Of a stretch of DNA of 6,803 nucleotides, positions 1 through 6,102 are shown one piece after another. The notes beneath the pieces are model-generated. The model made no database searches, was not told the origin of the DNA, and saw only the letters and a program-made list of their open reading frames with translations. Where the stretch lies: assembly GCA_018827685.1 (NCBI GenBank), contig JAHJXD010000017.1:1-6803 (forward strand), in the 5' to 3' direction. This stretch comes from Patescibacteria group bacterium. Lineage in GTDB: Bacteria; Patescibacteriota; Patescibacteriia; Patescibacteriales; GWC2-42-12. The translations under genes and the position numbers were made by a program. Numbering within the stretch: position 1 is the stretch's first letter; each line of letters begins with the position of its first letter.

Positions 1-150
1 AACTATTGTAAAATAAAAATATTTTAAAATTTTATACGACAAATTTAAACGTCGACGTTTTTTAACCGTTGGAATTCGGCCAATTAAATCATCGGCCGTC
101 TGCAACAAGTTTTTAAAATTTATATATTTTGATTTTGATAAATGAAACAT
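1..150 (-). CDS. N-terminal part of an unidentified, probably membrane-anchored protein, cut by the window edge
   Basis: An open frame starts at an ATG (148-150) and runs 50 codons without a stop to position 1, so the rest lies outside the window. The visible protein starts MFHLSKSKYINFKN, has a short acidic stretch (TADDLIG) near residues 19-25, then a basic cluster KKRRR at about residues 30-34. It ends in a hydrophobic aromatic run (YKILKYFYFTIV) that looks like the start of a transmembrane segment. A basic cytoplasmic tail followed by a single membrane anchor is typical of type II envelope proteins such as penicillin-binding proteins or LCP-type enzymes, but nothing diagnostic is visible and I assign no function. 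It begins 25 nt after the stop of the upstream permease gene, so it may be the last visible member of that operon. The frame is short and unconfirmed by homology. Confidence 0.6.
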   Translation of the reverse strand, partial: MFHLSKSKYINFKNLLQTADDLIGRIPTVKKRRRLNLSYKILKYFYFTIV

Positions 151-175
151 GAAATAAAAAAATTTATACTAAAAA

Positions 176-1498
176 TTATTCTTGTCTTAAAGCCTCTATG
201 GGGTCGAGCCGAGCAGCCTTGCGTGCAGGATAAAGTCCAAACCCCAAACCAAACACCATGGCAAAAGCCAAACAGACGTAATAAGCTTTTAAAGGTACTA
301 AAAATTGCCAATCTAGGCCATAATAATTAGCCGCTAATGAAATTAAATATGATGCTCCGACGCCAGCCAAAACTCCAACCACAGCGCCAATCAAAGTTAT
401 AATTAAAGATTCAATTAAAAATTGGAACATTATATCATTAAATCTCGCGCCCACAGCCTTACGCAAACCGATTTCGGCCGTTCTCTCAGTAATAATAACA
501 TACATAATATTCATAACGCCAACGCCGCCGACAACTAATGAGATGGCAACAATGGCTAAAAGCATTAAAGTAATAGCTCTGGTTACTGTATCTAAAACGG
601 CTAAAGATTCTTTCATGGTGACAACTCTAAAATCGTCTTTACTTATATCAGTCATGCCTTCGCCGATATTTCTAGTTATGGGTTCGCCAAGCTTAAATTC
701 TATTGGAGTTGAAGTAATATCATGATTGGCGCGTATAATTATCCTGGCTTCTTCGGCAGTTTGGTCGACCAAGTCCGGATTTTTAACCTGGTGCATCATA
801 AACATCACATGATCTATGCCTAAAATTCTTTTCTGCAAAGTCTTAATCGGGACATAGACAAAATTATCATAATCCAAAGTCATAATAGCGCCTCTCTCTT
901 TAGCCACTCCGATAACTCGAAATTTAACTTTTCTGATTTTAATATATTTGCCTAACGGGTCGCTCGAGCCGAATAATTTATCTTTCATTTTATAACCTAA
1001 CACGGCGACCGGGGCTTCTGACTTATCTTCAGTATCGCTAAAATACCGACCATAATCAATTTCTATTTTATCAATATCTATAATACTGGCAGTGGTGCCG
1101 AAAATAAAAGTTTTTTTTGATTGGTCGGCATAATTCACCTGCTCTTGACCAAGTATGGCCGCGTAGGCATTTTTAATATTCGACAGCTTGCTAACATCTG
1201 CCATGTCTTTTAAAGTTAAAGTGGTGATTTGCGCGCCTTGGGCAATGGCTATAGCGCTTTGGTGTTCAGCCGCCAGACCCTTTTTCTCTGTTGGCGCCTT
1301 AACTTCGGTTTCTATCAAATCAGTGCCGCCGAAAGATTCAACTTGGCTATAAATCAAACCTTTAACTCCTTGTCCGGCCGAATACACTATAATAACGCTG
1401 GCAATGCCGATAACTATGCCTAAAACAGTCAGCCCGGTTCTAACTTTATTGCTCCTAATAGAGCGTAAAGAAATTTTTACAATAGACCAAAAACCCAT
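176..1498 (-). CDS. FtsX/MacB-type ABC transporter permease (second copy, intact)
   Basis: This 440-aa protein has the full MacB/FtsX permease layout. A short cytoplasmic N-terminus is followed by TM1 at about residues 22-41 (LTVLGIVIGIASVIIVYS) and an extracytoplasmic MacB-like domain at about 45-300 with blocks such as GRYF (150-153) and LFGSSDPLGK (175-184). Three C-terminal TM segments follow at about 307-334, 361-385 and 403-423. The loop motif TERTAEIGLRKAVGA lies at 337-351 and the terminal motif LYPARKAARLDPIEAL at 422-437; these are hallmark sequences of the family. It lacks its own ATPase domain and should work with the ATPase at 2895-3608, perhaps as a heterodimer with the neighbouring permease. 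It may take part in MacAB/YknXYZ-like export of peptides, lipids or other envelope molecules; the substrate cannot be read. Its ATG was originally 3 nt after the previous gene's stop and is now separated from it by a MITE. No clear ribosome binding site precedes it. Confidence 0.92.
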   Translation of the reverse strand: MGFWSIVKISLRSIRSNKVRTGLTVLGIVIGIASVIIVYSAGQGVKGLIYSQVESFGGTDLIETEVKAPTEKKGLAAEHQSAIAIAQGAQITTLTLKDMADVSKLSNIKNAYAAILGQEQVNYADQSKKTFIFGTTASIIDIDKIEIDYGRYFSDTEDKSEAPVAVLGYKMKDKLFGSSDPLGKYIKIRKVKFRVIGVAKERGAIMTLDYDNFVYVPIKTLQKRILGIDHVMFMMHQVKNPDLVDQTAEEARIIIRANHDITSTPIEFKLGEPITRNIGEGMTDISKDDFRVVTMKESLAVLDTVTRAITLMLLAIVAISLVVGGVGVMNIMYVIITERTAEIGLRKAVGARFNDIMFQFLIESLIITLIGAVVGVLAGVGASYLISLAANYYGLDWQFLVPLKAYYVCLAFAMVFGLGFGLYPARKAARLDPIEALRQE

Positions 1499-1502
1499 AG
1501 AT

Positions 1503-1629
1503 TATTCGGGACTGTGGCCGAATGCTCTTTCGGATAGAAATTTTCATAATTTCGAGGAAATTTTAGATAAAAATTTACCGAAATTTGGAAATTTATGCCG
1601 AATATGGCATTGGGCCACAGTCCCTATTC
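1503..1629. repeat. TATTC target-site duplication flanking the MITE
   Basis: TATTC occurs at 1503-1507 and again at 1625-1629, each directly abutting the outer G/C of the terminal inverted repeats. Read on the minus strand, the right-hand copy supplies GAATA of the last sense codon and stop (GAA TA|G). The left-hand copy supplies the GAATA just before the ATCTATG start region of the next gene. Confidence 0.85.
1508..1624. mobile_element. 117-bp MITE-like palindromic element with terminal inverted repeats and a 5-bp target duplication
   Basis: The ends are perfect 12-bp inverted repeats, GGGACTGTGGCC at 1508-1519 and GGCCACAGTCCC at 1613-1624. After one mismatch the pairing continues for five more bases (AATGC at 1521-1525 with GCATT at 1607-1611). 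The interior is AT-rich and its two halves are also roughly complementary, so the whole element can fold into one long imperfect hairpin. It is flanked by the direct repeat TATTC (1503-1507 and 1625-1629), as expected of a 5-bp target-site duplication. There is no room for a transposase, so it must have been mobilised in trans. Deleting the element and one TATTC gives a clean junction in which the first permease ends in TAA and the second starts 3 nt later. The transposase family is not identifiable from this alone. Confidence 0.88.
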
Positions 1630-2193
1630 ATACCTTAAGGCTTCAACCGGCTCGAGTCGGCTGGCTTTCAACGCCGGGTATAAACCAAAAATTAAACCAA
1701 CGCTTATTGAAACCGCTAAAGCCAGTATAATTGATAATAAAGAAATTGACAGATCCCAATGATAACCTAAAAAATTAGCTATAACAGAAATTAAAATTGC
1801 CATTAAACTGCCGGCTATAACGCCGATGGCTCCGCCACTCAAAGTAATCATGGCCGTTTCTATTAAAAATTGAAGCATAATGTTTTTGTTGTTAGCGCCA
1901 ACAGCTTTTCTAAGGCCGATTTCCCTGGTTCTTTCGGTAACGCTAACTAACATAATATTCATTATGCCAATGCCGCCGACCAATAGGGACATGGCGGCAA
2001 TAGCGGTCAGAAAAAATTTTAAACCGTCAGTAATGGTGGTTATCATGGCCATGGCTTGAGCCGAGCTTCTGACTGTAAAATCGTCGTTAGCCCCGCTTTG
2101 GTCAATAATATCATGCCTTTGGCGTAAAGTGGTTTTAACATCATGCATTGCCCTGTCTATATCTTCTTGGGCATCAATTTTAAGCCTCATCAT
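1624..2193 (-). CDS. FtsX/MacB-type ABC permease, C-terminal part of a frameshifted gene
   Basis: The 189-aa frame holds the end of the extracytoplasmic domain and the three C-terminal TM segments (about residues 54-85, 106-138 and 149-172) of a MacB-like permease. The loop motif TERTREIGLRKAVGA is at 86-100 and LYPALKASRLEPVEALR at about 171-187. The homologous reading frame continues upstream of the ATG at 2193: codons from 2220 read LIAGVNHVS and join the N-terminal part at 2217-2888 after a one-base change. The ATG at 2193 is therefore probably an internal Met rather than a real start. If joined, the protein would be about 421 aa, close to the 440 aa of its intact neighbour. The stop is TAG, whose G comes from the first base of the adjoining MITE. 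Alone, this fragment lacks TM1 and most of the periplasmic domain and would probably not work. Confidence 0.85.
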   Translation of the reverse strand: MMRLKIDAQEDIDRAMHDVKTTLRQRHDIIDQSGANDDFTVRSSAQAMAMITTITDGLKFFLTAIAAMSLLVGGIGIMNIMLVSVTERTREIGLRKAVGANNKNIMLQFLIETAMITLSGGAIGVIAGSLMAILISVIANFLGYHWDLSISLLSIILALAVSISVGLIFGLYPALKASRLEPVEALRYE

Positions 2194-2216
2194 ACTTACA
2201 TGATTTACTCCGGCGA

Positions 2217-2888
2217 TTAATTTTGCATGGTTTTAAGCGGAATGAAAACCTGATCATCATTATTTTGAAAAGCCACAGTACCCTTTTCTTTCATCACGCC
2301 AATCACTTCAAGGTTATGTTTTTTTATTTTTACTCTTTGCCCGATCGGATCGGATTCGCCGAATAATTCTTTCTTTACCGTACTGCCTAAAACCACAACT
2401 TTAGCTAAATTTATTTCTTCCTCTTTGGTAAACCATCTGCCGGTATCGATTTCCCCTCCCTCGACATTCATATAACCGACAGTCAAGCCGCTTAAATTAG
2501 TATCGTATGAATTAGATCCCCAGCTGACATTGCCCACGCTTTTGTAGTAAGCTACTAAATCAACTATGTTGGGCACGTTTTTTTTATCATTTAAAGCTAT
2601 CGCATCTTCATAAGTAAGCGTGGTGATTATTATGCCCATAATCGTGGCGGGCGGACCATCGTCTTCAGAAGCGCCAGGCAAAATTCCAATTATATCAGTG
2701 CCTAAAGTTTTTACTTGATTGATAATTAAACTTTGCGCTCCGGCGCCCACAGCCATAATGATAATAACAGCGGACACGCCGATAATTATCCCCAGCATTG
2801 TTAAAAAGCTTCTGCCCTTATTGGATAGAAGCGCTCTGGTTGAAGTCTTAATGGATTGTTTATAAAATTCTAACATACACATCTTCAT
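2217..2888 (-). CDS. FtsX/MacB-type ABC permease, N-terminal part of a frameshifted gene
   Basis: This 223-aa product carries TM1 at about residues 27-49 (SFLTMLGIIIGVSAVIIIMAV) and most of the MacB-like extracytoplasmic domain, including DTGRWF (148-153), LFGESDPIG (175-183) and VFIPLKTMQ (214-222). It then stops at TAA where the family should continue into three more TM segments. Reading from 2220 in another frame gives LIAGVNHVSMMRLKI, the expected continuation. A single base is thus missing in or next to the AAAA run at about 2221-2224 (minus strand). The ATG at 2888 is 6 nt from the ATPase stop; in-frame ATGs at 2882 and 2876 are also possible because no strong ribosome binding site decides between them. 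It is either a recent pseudogene or a sequencing indel. Confidence 0.85.
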   Translation of the reverse strand: MKMCMLEFYKQSIKTSTRALLSNKGRSFLTMLGIIIGVSAVIIIMAVGAGAQSLIINQVKTLGTDIIGILPGASEDDGPPATIMGIIITTLTYEDAIALNDKKNVPNIVDLVAYYKSVGNVSWGSNSYDTNLSGLTVGYMNVEGGEIDTGRWFTKEEEINLAKVVVLGSTVKKELFGESDPIGQRVKIKKHNLEVIGVMKEKGTVAFQNNDDQVFIPLKTMQN

Positions 2889-2894
2889 CTTTAA

Positions 2895-3608
2895 TTACTT
2901 CAAAGTTTCTCCATCTTTAGCTATTCTCCGGCGCATCACTTTATAATTATCAATTATTAAACCGTCTTTAATTTTTATAATTCTTTTAGCATGCTCAGAA
3001 GTATAAGTTTCATGAGTTACTAAAACTATAGTGTTGCCCAAATCATTTAAGCGCTGTAAAATTTCCATTATTTGCACGCCTGATTTTGAATCAAGGTTGC
3101 CTGTCGGCTCATCCGCGAAAATTACCGCCGGGTCATTTACCAGGGCGCGGGCGATAGCTACGCGCTGTTTTTCACCGCCGGAAATTTGGTTGGTAAAATA
3201 ATTAAGGCGATGGCCTAAGCCCACGCTTTCTAAAATTTTTTTGGCGCGGTTTTCCGGCGCTTGTTTATGTTTAGCATAAGTTAATGGCAGTATGACATTT
3301 TCTAAAACCGTGGTACGCGGCAGAAGATTAAAAGATTGAAAAACAAAACCAATTTTACAATTTCTTAACCCGGCTAATTCATCGTCGCTTAATTTAGTTA
3401 CGTCTTTGCCTTCAAGAAAATATTTACCACCAGACGATCGGTCAAGCAGCCCTAGAATATGCATTAAAGTGGATTTACCAGAGCCTGACGGACCCATAAT
3501 AGCAACAAAATCGCCTTGATCAATATCAAACGTCAAACCATTTAAAACCGGCGTAATAATTTCGTCATTAACAAAATTTTTGGTTAAATTGTTTATTTGA
3601 ATCAGCAT
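2895..3608 (-). CDS. MacB/LolD-type ABC transporter ATP-binding protein
   Basis: This 237-aa stand-alone nucleotide-binding domain has every catalytic element: Walker A GPSGSGKST at 39-47, Q-loop Gln91 (FVFQSFNLLPRTTVLENV), signature ISGGE at 142-146 followed by KQRVAIARAL, Walker B VIFADE at 162-167, D-loop NLD at 171-173, and the H-loop His199 in VTHE. The signature has Ile and Glu in place of the commoner LSGGQ, which is tolerated in this family. The sequence around LLDRSSGG and FNLLPR matches the MacB/LolD/YknY class, which powers FtsX-type permeases that do mechanical work on envelope substrates instead of translocating them through a channel. It lies between the adaptor gene (76 nt upstream) and the permease gene (6 nt downstream). 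The gene is intact. It acts on the cytoplasmic face of the membrane; the transported molecule is unknown. Confidence 0.96.
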   Translation of the reverse strand: MLIQINNLTKNFVNDEIITPVLNGLTFDIDQGDFVAIMGPSGSGKSTLMHILGLLDRSSGGKYFLEGKDVTKLSDDELAGLRNCKIGFVFQSFNLLPRTTVLENVILPLTYAKHKQAPENRAKKILESVGLGHRLNYFTNQISGGEKQRVAIARALVNDPAVIFADEPTGNLDSKSGVQIMEILQRLNDLGNTIVLVTHETYTSEHAKRIIKIKDGLIIDNYKVMRRRIAKDGETLK

Positions 3609-3614
3609 AATTAT

Positions 3615-3667
3615 AAAAAAATAAATCCTAAAGGGATTATTTGAATTTGTTTAAAATTTAGGATTTA
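3615..3667 (-). terminator. Terminator- or attenuator-like stem-loop between the adaptor and ATPase genes
   Basis: On the minus strand TAAATCCTAAA (3667-3657) is followed 24 nt later by its exact complement TTTAGGATTTA (3632-3622), and the stem runs straight into seven T residues (3621-3615). This is the geometry of an intrinsic terminator, but the 11-bp stem has only two G-C pairs and a long loop, so it is probably weak. A second upstream copy of the left arm (3681-3671) can compete for the same partner. It could reduce expression of the ATPase and permease genes relative to the adaptor. Confidence 0.4.
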
Positions 3668-3686
3668 GAATTTAGGATTTAGAATT
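3655..3686. repeat. Tandem 14-bp repeat (AATTTAGGATTTAG, 2.3 copies)
   Basis: Two identical 14-bp units occupy 3655-3668 and 3669-3682, followed by a partial AATT (3683-3686) that overlaps the stop codon of the adaptor gene. Each unit contains TTTAGGATTTA, which is complementary to TAAATCCTAAA at 3622-3632. The repeat therefore also forms the upstream arms of the neighbouring hairpin. Confidence 0.8.
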
Positions 3687-4458
3687 ATTTGTTCGTCTGA
3701 ATATAAGTCACTACTGTGTCGCCTTCATTAAGGCCGGATAAAACTTCAACCAGCCCATCATCGCCGCGCAGGCCTATGGCAACCGGCGCTTCCTTAACTT
3801 CTTCTAAAATTAACAATCTGGCGAATTTACCTTTACTGTTTTTTTCAATTACCGCTCTTGAAGGTATGATTAATACATTATCTTTTTTAGCCGCTAAAAT
3901 CGCGTTATTAAGATTGTTATTCGAATCATTTAAATTATTTTGCGCGGTTTGCACCCAAGTAATGCCACCAGAAACATTAGCCTGTTGCGTACTTACAGTT
4001 GTTTTATAAGTGTCAAGGTTTGTTTGGGTAAAACCCATGCCAACAACGCTAACCTCTAAAAGATTGTAGCAATCTTTTAAAGCGCTAAAAGTTTTATTTA
4101 AAACGTTTAAAGTATCAGTCAATGACTGATTTATGTAAGGGCTGGCTTGGCTTGCTTTAGCCTGGGTTAAAGCCGCATTCGCCTGAGTGTAATTATTTTT
4201 TGCCACGTCAATCAAGGAAATATTTTCCGCTCCTAAAAAATATTTAGCATCATTATCGCTTAGTATCGTGTTTATGTTATCTAAAGCGTTGGAGGCAATG
4301 GAAATTTTTGCCTCTACGGCGGTTAAAGCCGCGTCTTTATAATTTTTAACCGCTTGCTGGTAGCTGGTTATGGTTTCGCCGGTTGTTAAATAAAGATCGC
4401 TCAAACTCTTTTCCGCTTGCGATATGTTTTCGTTAATCGTATTTTTTATTTTTTCCAA
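3685..4458 (-). CDS. Membrane fusion (MacA/HlyD-like) adaptor, C-terminal part of a frameshifted gene
   Basis: This 257-aa frame is the distal part of the adaptor that starts at 4894. Its nominal TTG start at 4458 is probably not real: the same frame is open back to the A10 run at 4643-4652 and reads through NQILAELD. In the joined protein (about 402 aa) this piece covers residues 146-402. Residues 1-185 of the fragment are Ala/Asn/Gln-rich and helical, as expected for the long alpha-hairpin. The end (PSRAVIEKNSKGKFARLLI ... VLSGLNEGDTVVTYI) matches the membrane-proximal domain that closes such proteins. The hairpin passes directly into that domain at about residues 188-196 (ILAAKKDNV), with no second lipoyl half (usually an AP..G motif) and no beta-barrel. 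An internal in-frame deletion is likely, so the protein may be non-functional even if the frameshift is rescued. Confidence 0.8.
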   Translation of the reverse strand: MEKIKNTINENISQAEKSLSDLYLTTGETITSYQQAVKNYKDAALTAVEAKISIASNALDNINTILSDNDAKYFLGAENISLIDVAKNNYTQANAALTQAKASQASPYINQSLTDTLNVLNKTFSALKDCYNLLEVSVVGMGFTQTNLDTYKTTVSTQQANVSGGITWVQTAQNNLNDSNNNLNNAILAAKKDNVLIIPSRAVIEKNSKGKFARLLILEEVKEAPVAIGLRGDDGLVEVLSGLNEGDTVVTYIQTNK

Positions 4459-4621
4459 TTCATTTAAAGCCGAAACATAAGCCGTCTTGGCTTGGTCAAC
4501 GTTTGCCTGGCCTACTGCTAATTCACTTGGCGTAGATCCGGCTAAAAGTTTGGCTAAATTCGCCTGAGCAACTTGTAAATTGGCTGCTGCCTCTTTTTCT
4601 TTTAATAGTAAATCGCTCGAA

Positions 4622-4894
4622 TCAAGCTCGGCTAAAATTTGATTTTTTTTTTACTTTATCGCCTATACTGGCAAAAATATTGGCGATCTTGCCGTTCATG
4701 GTAAAGTTTAAATCAATTTCTTTATTGGCCTTAACCATGCCGGTTTCGCTAACCGTTTGAATTAAATTTCCCCTCTCAATCTTAACTGTAGTATATTCAA
4801 CTTTTGATTTTTTGTTAAAAATAAAATACGCGCCGGTAGCCGCGGTGATTAATAATAAACTTACAATAAAAAATTTATTTTTAAAAATTTTCAT
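4622..4894 (-). CDS. Membrane fusion (MacA/HlyD-like) adaptor, N-terminal part of a frameshifted gene
   Basis: The 90-aa product begins with a basic tail and a signal anchor at about residues 8-26 (FFIVSLLLITAATGAYFIF). It continues with the first strands of the membrane-proximal domain (VEYTTVKIERGNLIQTVSETG) and the first lipoyl half (GKIANIFASIGDKVKK). It then leaves the family frame and ends in SNFSRA. The change falls in an uninterrupted A10 run; with nine A residues the protein would read KKNQILAELDSSDLL and continue into the downstream frame. Such adaptors bridge an FtsX-type permease to the envelope exterior. The gene starts 12 nt after the response-regulator stop and lies upstream of its cognate ATPase and permeases, supporting one transcription unit. 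Confidence 0.82.
   Translation of the reverse strand: MKIFKNKFFIVSLLLITAATGAYFIFNKKSKVEYTTVKIERGNLIQTVSETGMVKANKEIDLNFTMNGKIANIFASIGDKVKKKSNFSRA
4643..4652 (-). other. A10 homopolymer at the frameshift site of the adaptor gene
   Basis: Ten consecutive T residues on the plus strand (ten A residues in the mRNA) lie exactly where the adaptor's reading frame shifts: GTA AAA AAA AAA TCA versus the family-consistent GTA AAA AAA AAT CAA. Runs of this length can cause RNA-polymerase slippage, which would make some in-frame mRNA, but they are also a common place for sequencing indels. The sequence alone does not distinguish these. Confidence 0.75.
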
Positions 4895-4906
4895 AATTTG
4901 GTTTAA

Positions 4907-5305
4907 TCAATTAATTTTTGCCTTATTAGTAATAATTTTTTGAAATTTATCAACAAACTCATCAAGATTGAACTCGGTTTTTATCAGATAAAAATCAGCG
5001 CCCATGGCCATGGCTTTTTGTCGACTTTCATCATCGCTTAAATTAGTAAAAACAAAAACCAGTATTTTTAAAATCTCCGGGTCAGCTTTAATCTCGGCCA
5101 ACACTTGAAAGCCATTTATTTTCGGCAAAATAATATCCAAAATAATATAATCCGGCCTATGAATTTTTATTTTTTCCACGATCTCTATTTTATCCAAACC
5201 TTCATCAATAATAACCTCAAAATTTTCCACTCTAAATTTGGCCTGCATGCTATAAAGCAAATTAGCATCATTTTCAATTATAAAAATTTTTTTATTTTTA
5301 TCCAT
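4907..5305 (-). CDS. Single-domain (CheY-like) response regulator
   Basis: The 132-aa protein is a bare receiver domain with no output domain. The conserved residues are all present: acidic pocket Glu11 and Asp13 (IIENDAN), phospho-acceptor Asp57 (YIILDIILPKINGFQVL), Thr87 (FVFTNLSDDES) and Lys109 (DFYLIKTEF). It should be phosphorylated on Asp57 by a histidine kinase, none of which is encoded here, and act by protein contact. The start is supported by the correct receiver N-terminus and a TATAAT box 10 nt upstream. It is followed 12 nt later by the adaptor gene, so it is probably the first gene of the exporter operon. Having no DNA-binding domain, it cannot directly be the operon's transcription factor. 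The stop is TGA. Confidence 0.95.
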   Translation of the reverse strand: MDKNKKIFIIENDANLLYSMQAKFRVENFEVIIDEGLDKIEIVEKIKIHRPDYIILDIILPKINGFQVLAEIKADPEILKILVFVFTNLSDDESRQKAMAMGADFYLIKTEFNLDEFVDKFQKIITNKAKIN

Positions 5306-5315
5306 AATGGTTAAT

Positions 5316-5321
5316 ATTATA
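5316..5321 (-). promoter_or_regulatory. -10 box of the exporter operon with an overlapping dyad
   Basis: TATAAT (minus strand, 5321-5316) lies 10 nt before the response-regulator ATG, so transcription should start at or within a few bases of the start codon. No good -35 hexamer is visible at 16-18 nt. Just upstream, GCAAT-TAGC-ATTGC (5324-5337) is a 14-bp dyad placed in the -35/-10 spacer. It could be an operator, though its short arms may be chance. Confidence 0.5.
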
Positions 5322-5332
5322 AAGCAATTAGC

Positions 5333-5393
5333 ATTGCCTAAAGTAATTTTTAAACAATTTTACCTTAACGGGCAAAGCCCGACTTTAGGCGAT
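5333..5393. repeat. Imperfect inverted repeat with an inner GC-rich hairpin in the gap before the response regulator
   Basis: ATTGCCTAAAGT (5333-5344) pairs with ACTTTAGGCGAT (5382-5393) with one mismatch. Just inside the right arm, CGGGC-AAA-GCCCG (5369-5381) forms a compact five-pair hairpin. The structure lies 62 nt beyond the stop of the peptidase-like gene and just upstream of the next promoter, so it may help end the cassette's transcript. No T-run follows the GC hairpin on the minus strand, so it is not a standard intrinsic terminator. It may instead be a decayed palindromic repeat. Confidence 0.45.
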
Positions 5394-5454
5394 TTCAAGT
5401 TTTTCTGCGGGTATAATCCCCTGCTCTGTAAATTAGTGCGGTTCAGTGGCAGAT

Positions 5455-6102
5455 TTATACATTTAATTTCGCATCCAAATTACCTAAACATACCTGGTTG
5501 CGCATATTCCACCATAAACATTGTGCAGCCTGTAAAGAATCGGGATCGGCTTGGCTGGATGATAATTTCATGAAATGCTCTTTAAATTTATTTTTAGATT
5601 TTTTCGAAGCTTCTCCTGCGCGATGGCCTTTAAGTAAAGAGATCATTACCTGATTTGATGCTTCCATGAAAGGCCTTGCCCTCGGGTCGTCTATAGGACT
5701 GTGCATATAGTTTCTGTCACTTACAAAAATAAATTTATCTTCATACCCGATATACGTTGTTGCTTTATTTTTAGTAACTTTTGGGCCGAGAATTTTTCCC
5801 GAATTACATGATAGTGCATAAGTTATAGCACCATATAGAATATTATGATTATCTCCAGCTCTTACTATCTCTTGATCGTCGTGGCCAGTTACGCAATTAT
5901 CATCGCCATGGCCATTTAGAAATATCATATCGGGCTGCAATTTCTTTACCCTTCTGCAGAAGTCTTTTTTATTTGCTTTTTCTTTAATTAAATCAAAAAC
6001 TTCGATGCCCTTTTCTTTGGCAAAATTAATAACCTCTTCGGTCCAAACCGAGAGGTATTTTGTAATAACATCGTGTTGAGGTCGAGTTACAATCATTTTC
6101 AT
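5455..6102 (-). CDS. Putative caspase/gingipain-like (clan CD fold) cysteine peptidase
   Basis: The 215-aa protein shows the order of motifs of clan CD peptidases. A beta-strand ending in His-Gly (MIFLNGHGDD, His65-Gly66) is followed after about 30 residues by a strand ending in Ser-Cys (AITYALSCNSG, Cys99), giving a candidate His65/Cys99 dyad. An N-terminal strand-helix (MKMIVTRPQHDV ... INFAKEKGIEVFDL) and a later GYEDKFIFV segment fit a caspase-haemoglobinase or CHAT-like fold. There is no signal peptide or TM segment, so it should be cytoplasmic. The C-terminal tail (about 180-215, with QCLWWNMRNQ) is unassigned. It is small for a CHAT protein and carries no extra domain. The ATG overlaps the stop of the 77-aa gene (ATGA), strongly implying translational coupling. 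The substrate is unknown; the two small upstream proteins are candidates as partners. The fold is inferred from motifs only. Confidence 0.72.
   Translation of the reverse strand: MKMIVTRPQHDVITKYLSVWTEEVINFAKEKGIEVFDLIKEKANKKDFCRRVKKLQPDMIFLNGHGDDNCVTGHDDQEIVRAGDNHNILYGAITYALSCNSGKILGPKVTKNKATTYIGYEDKFIFVSDRNYMHSPIDDPRARPFMEASNQVMISLLKGHRAGEASKKSKNKFKEHFMKLSSSQADPDSLQAAQCLWWNMRNQVCLGNLDAKLNV

Noticed and set aside
47..60. Perfect 14-bp palindrome AAACGTCGACGTTT
   Set aside because: It falls inside the partial gene at 1-150 and encodes the KKRRRL stretch; the symmetry of CGT CGA CGT is explained by consecutive arginine codons.
1404..1730. Plus-strand open frame of 108 codons across the MITE
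   Set aside because: It runs antisense through both permease genes and the MITE; the permease motifs on the other strand are decisive.
3610..3615. TATAAT on the minus strand just before the ATPase ATG
   Set aside because: Only one base separates it from the ATG, so transcription would begin inside the gene; it is more simply the end of the T-run and an AT-rich chance match.
5397..5460. Sequence with GGTTCAGTGGCAGA, resembling a tRNA D-arm, and a plus-strand TATAAT at 5412-5417
   Set aside because: No acceptor stem, anticodon arm or T-loop can be folded with it on either strand, and the TATAAT would drive only antisense transcription into the peptidase gene.
5307..5573. Plus-strand open frame of 88 codons opposite the regulator/peptidase gap
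   Set aside because: It overlaps the palindromic gap and the antisense of the peptidase C-terminus, and its product shows no family features; it is a shadow frame.
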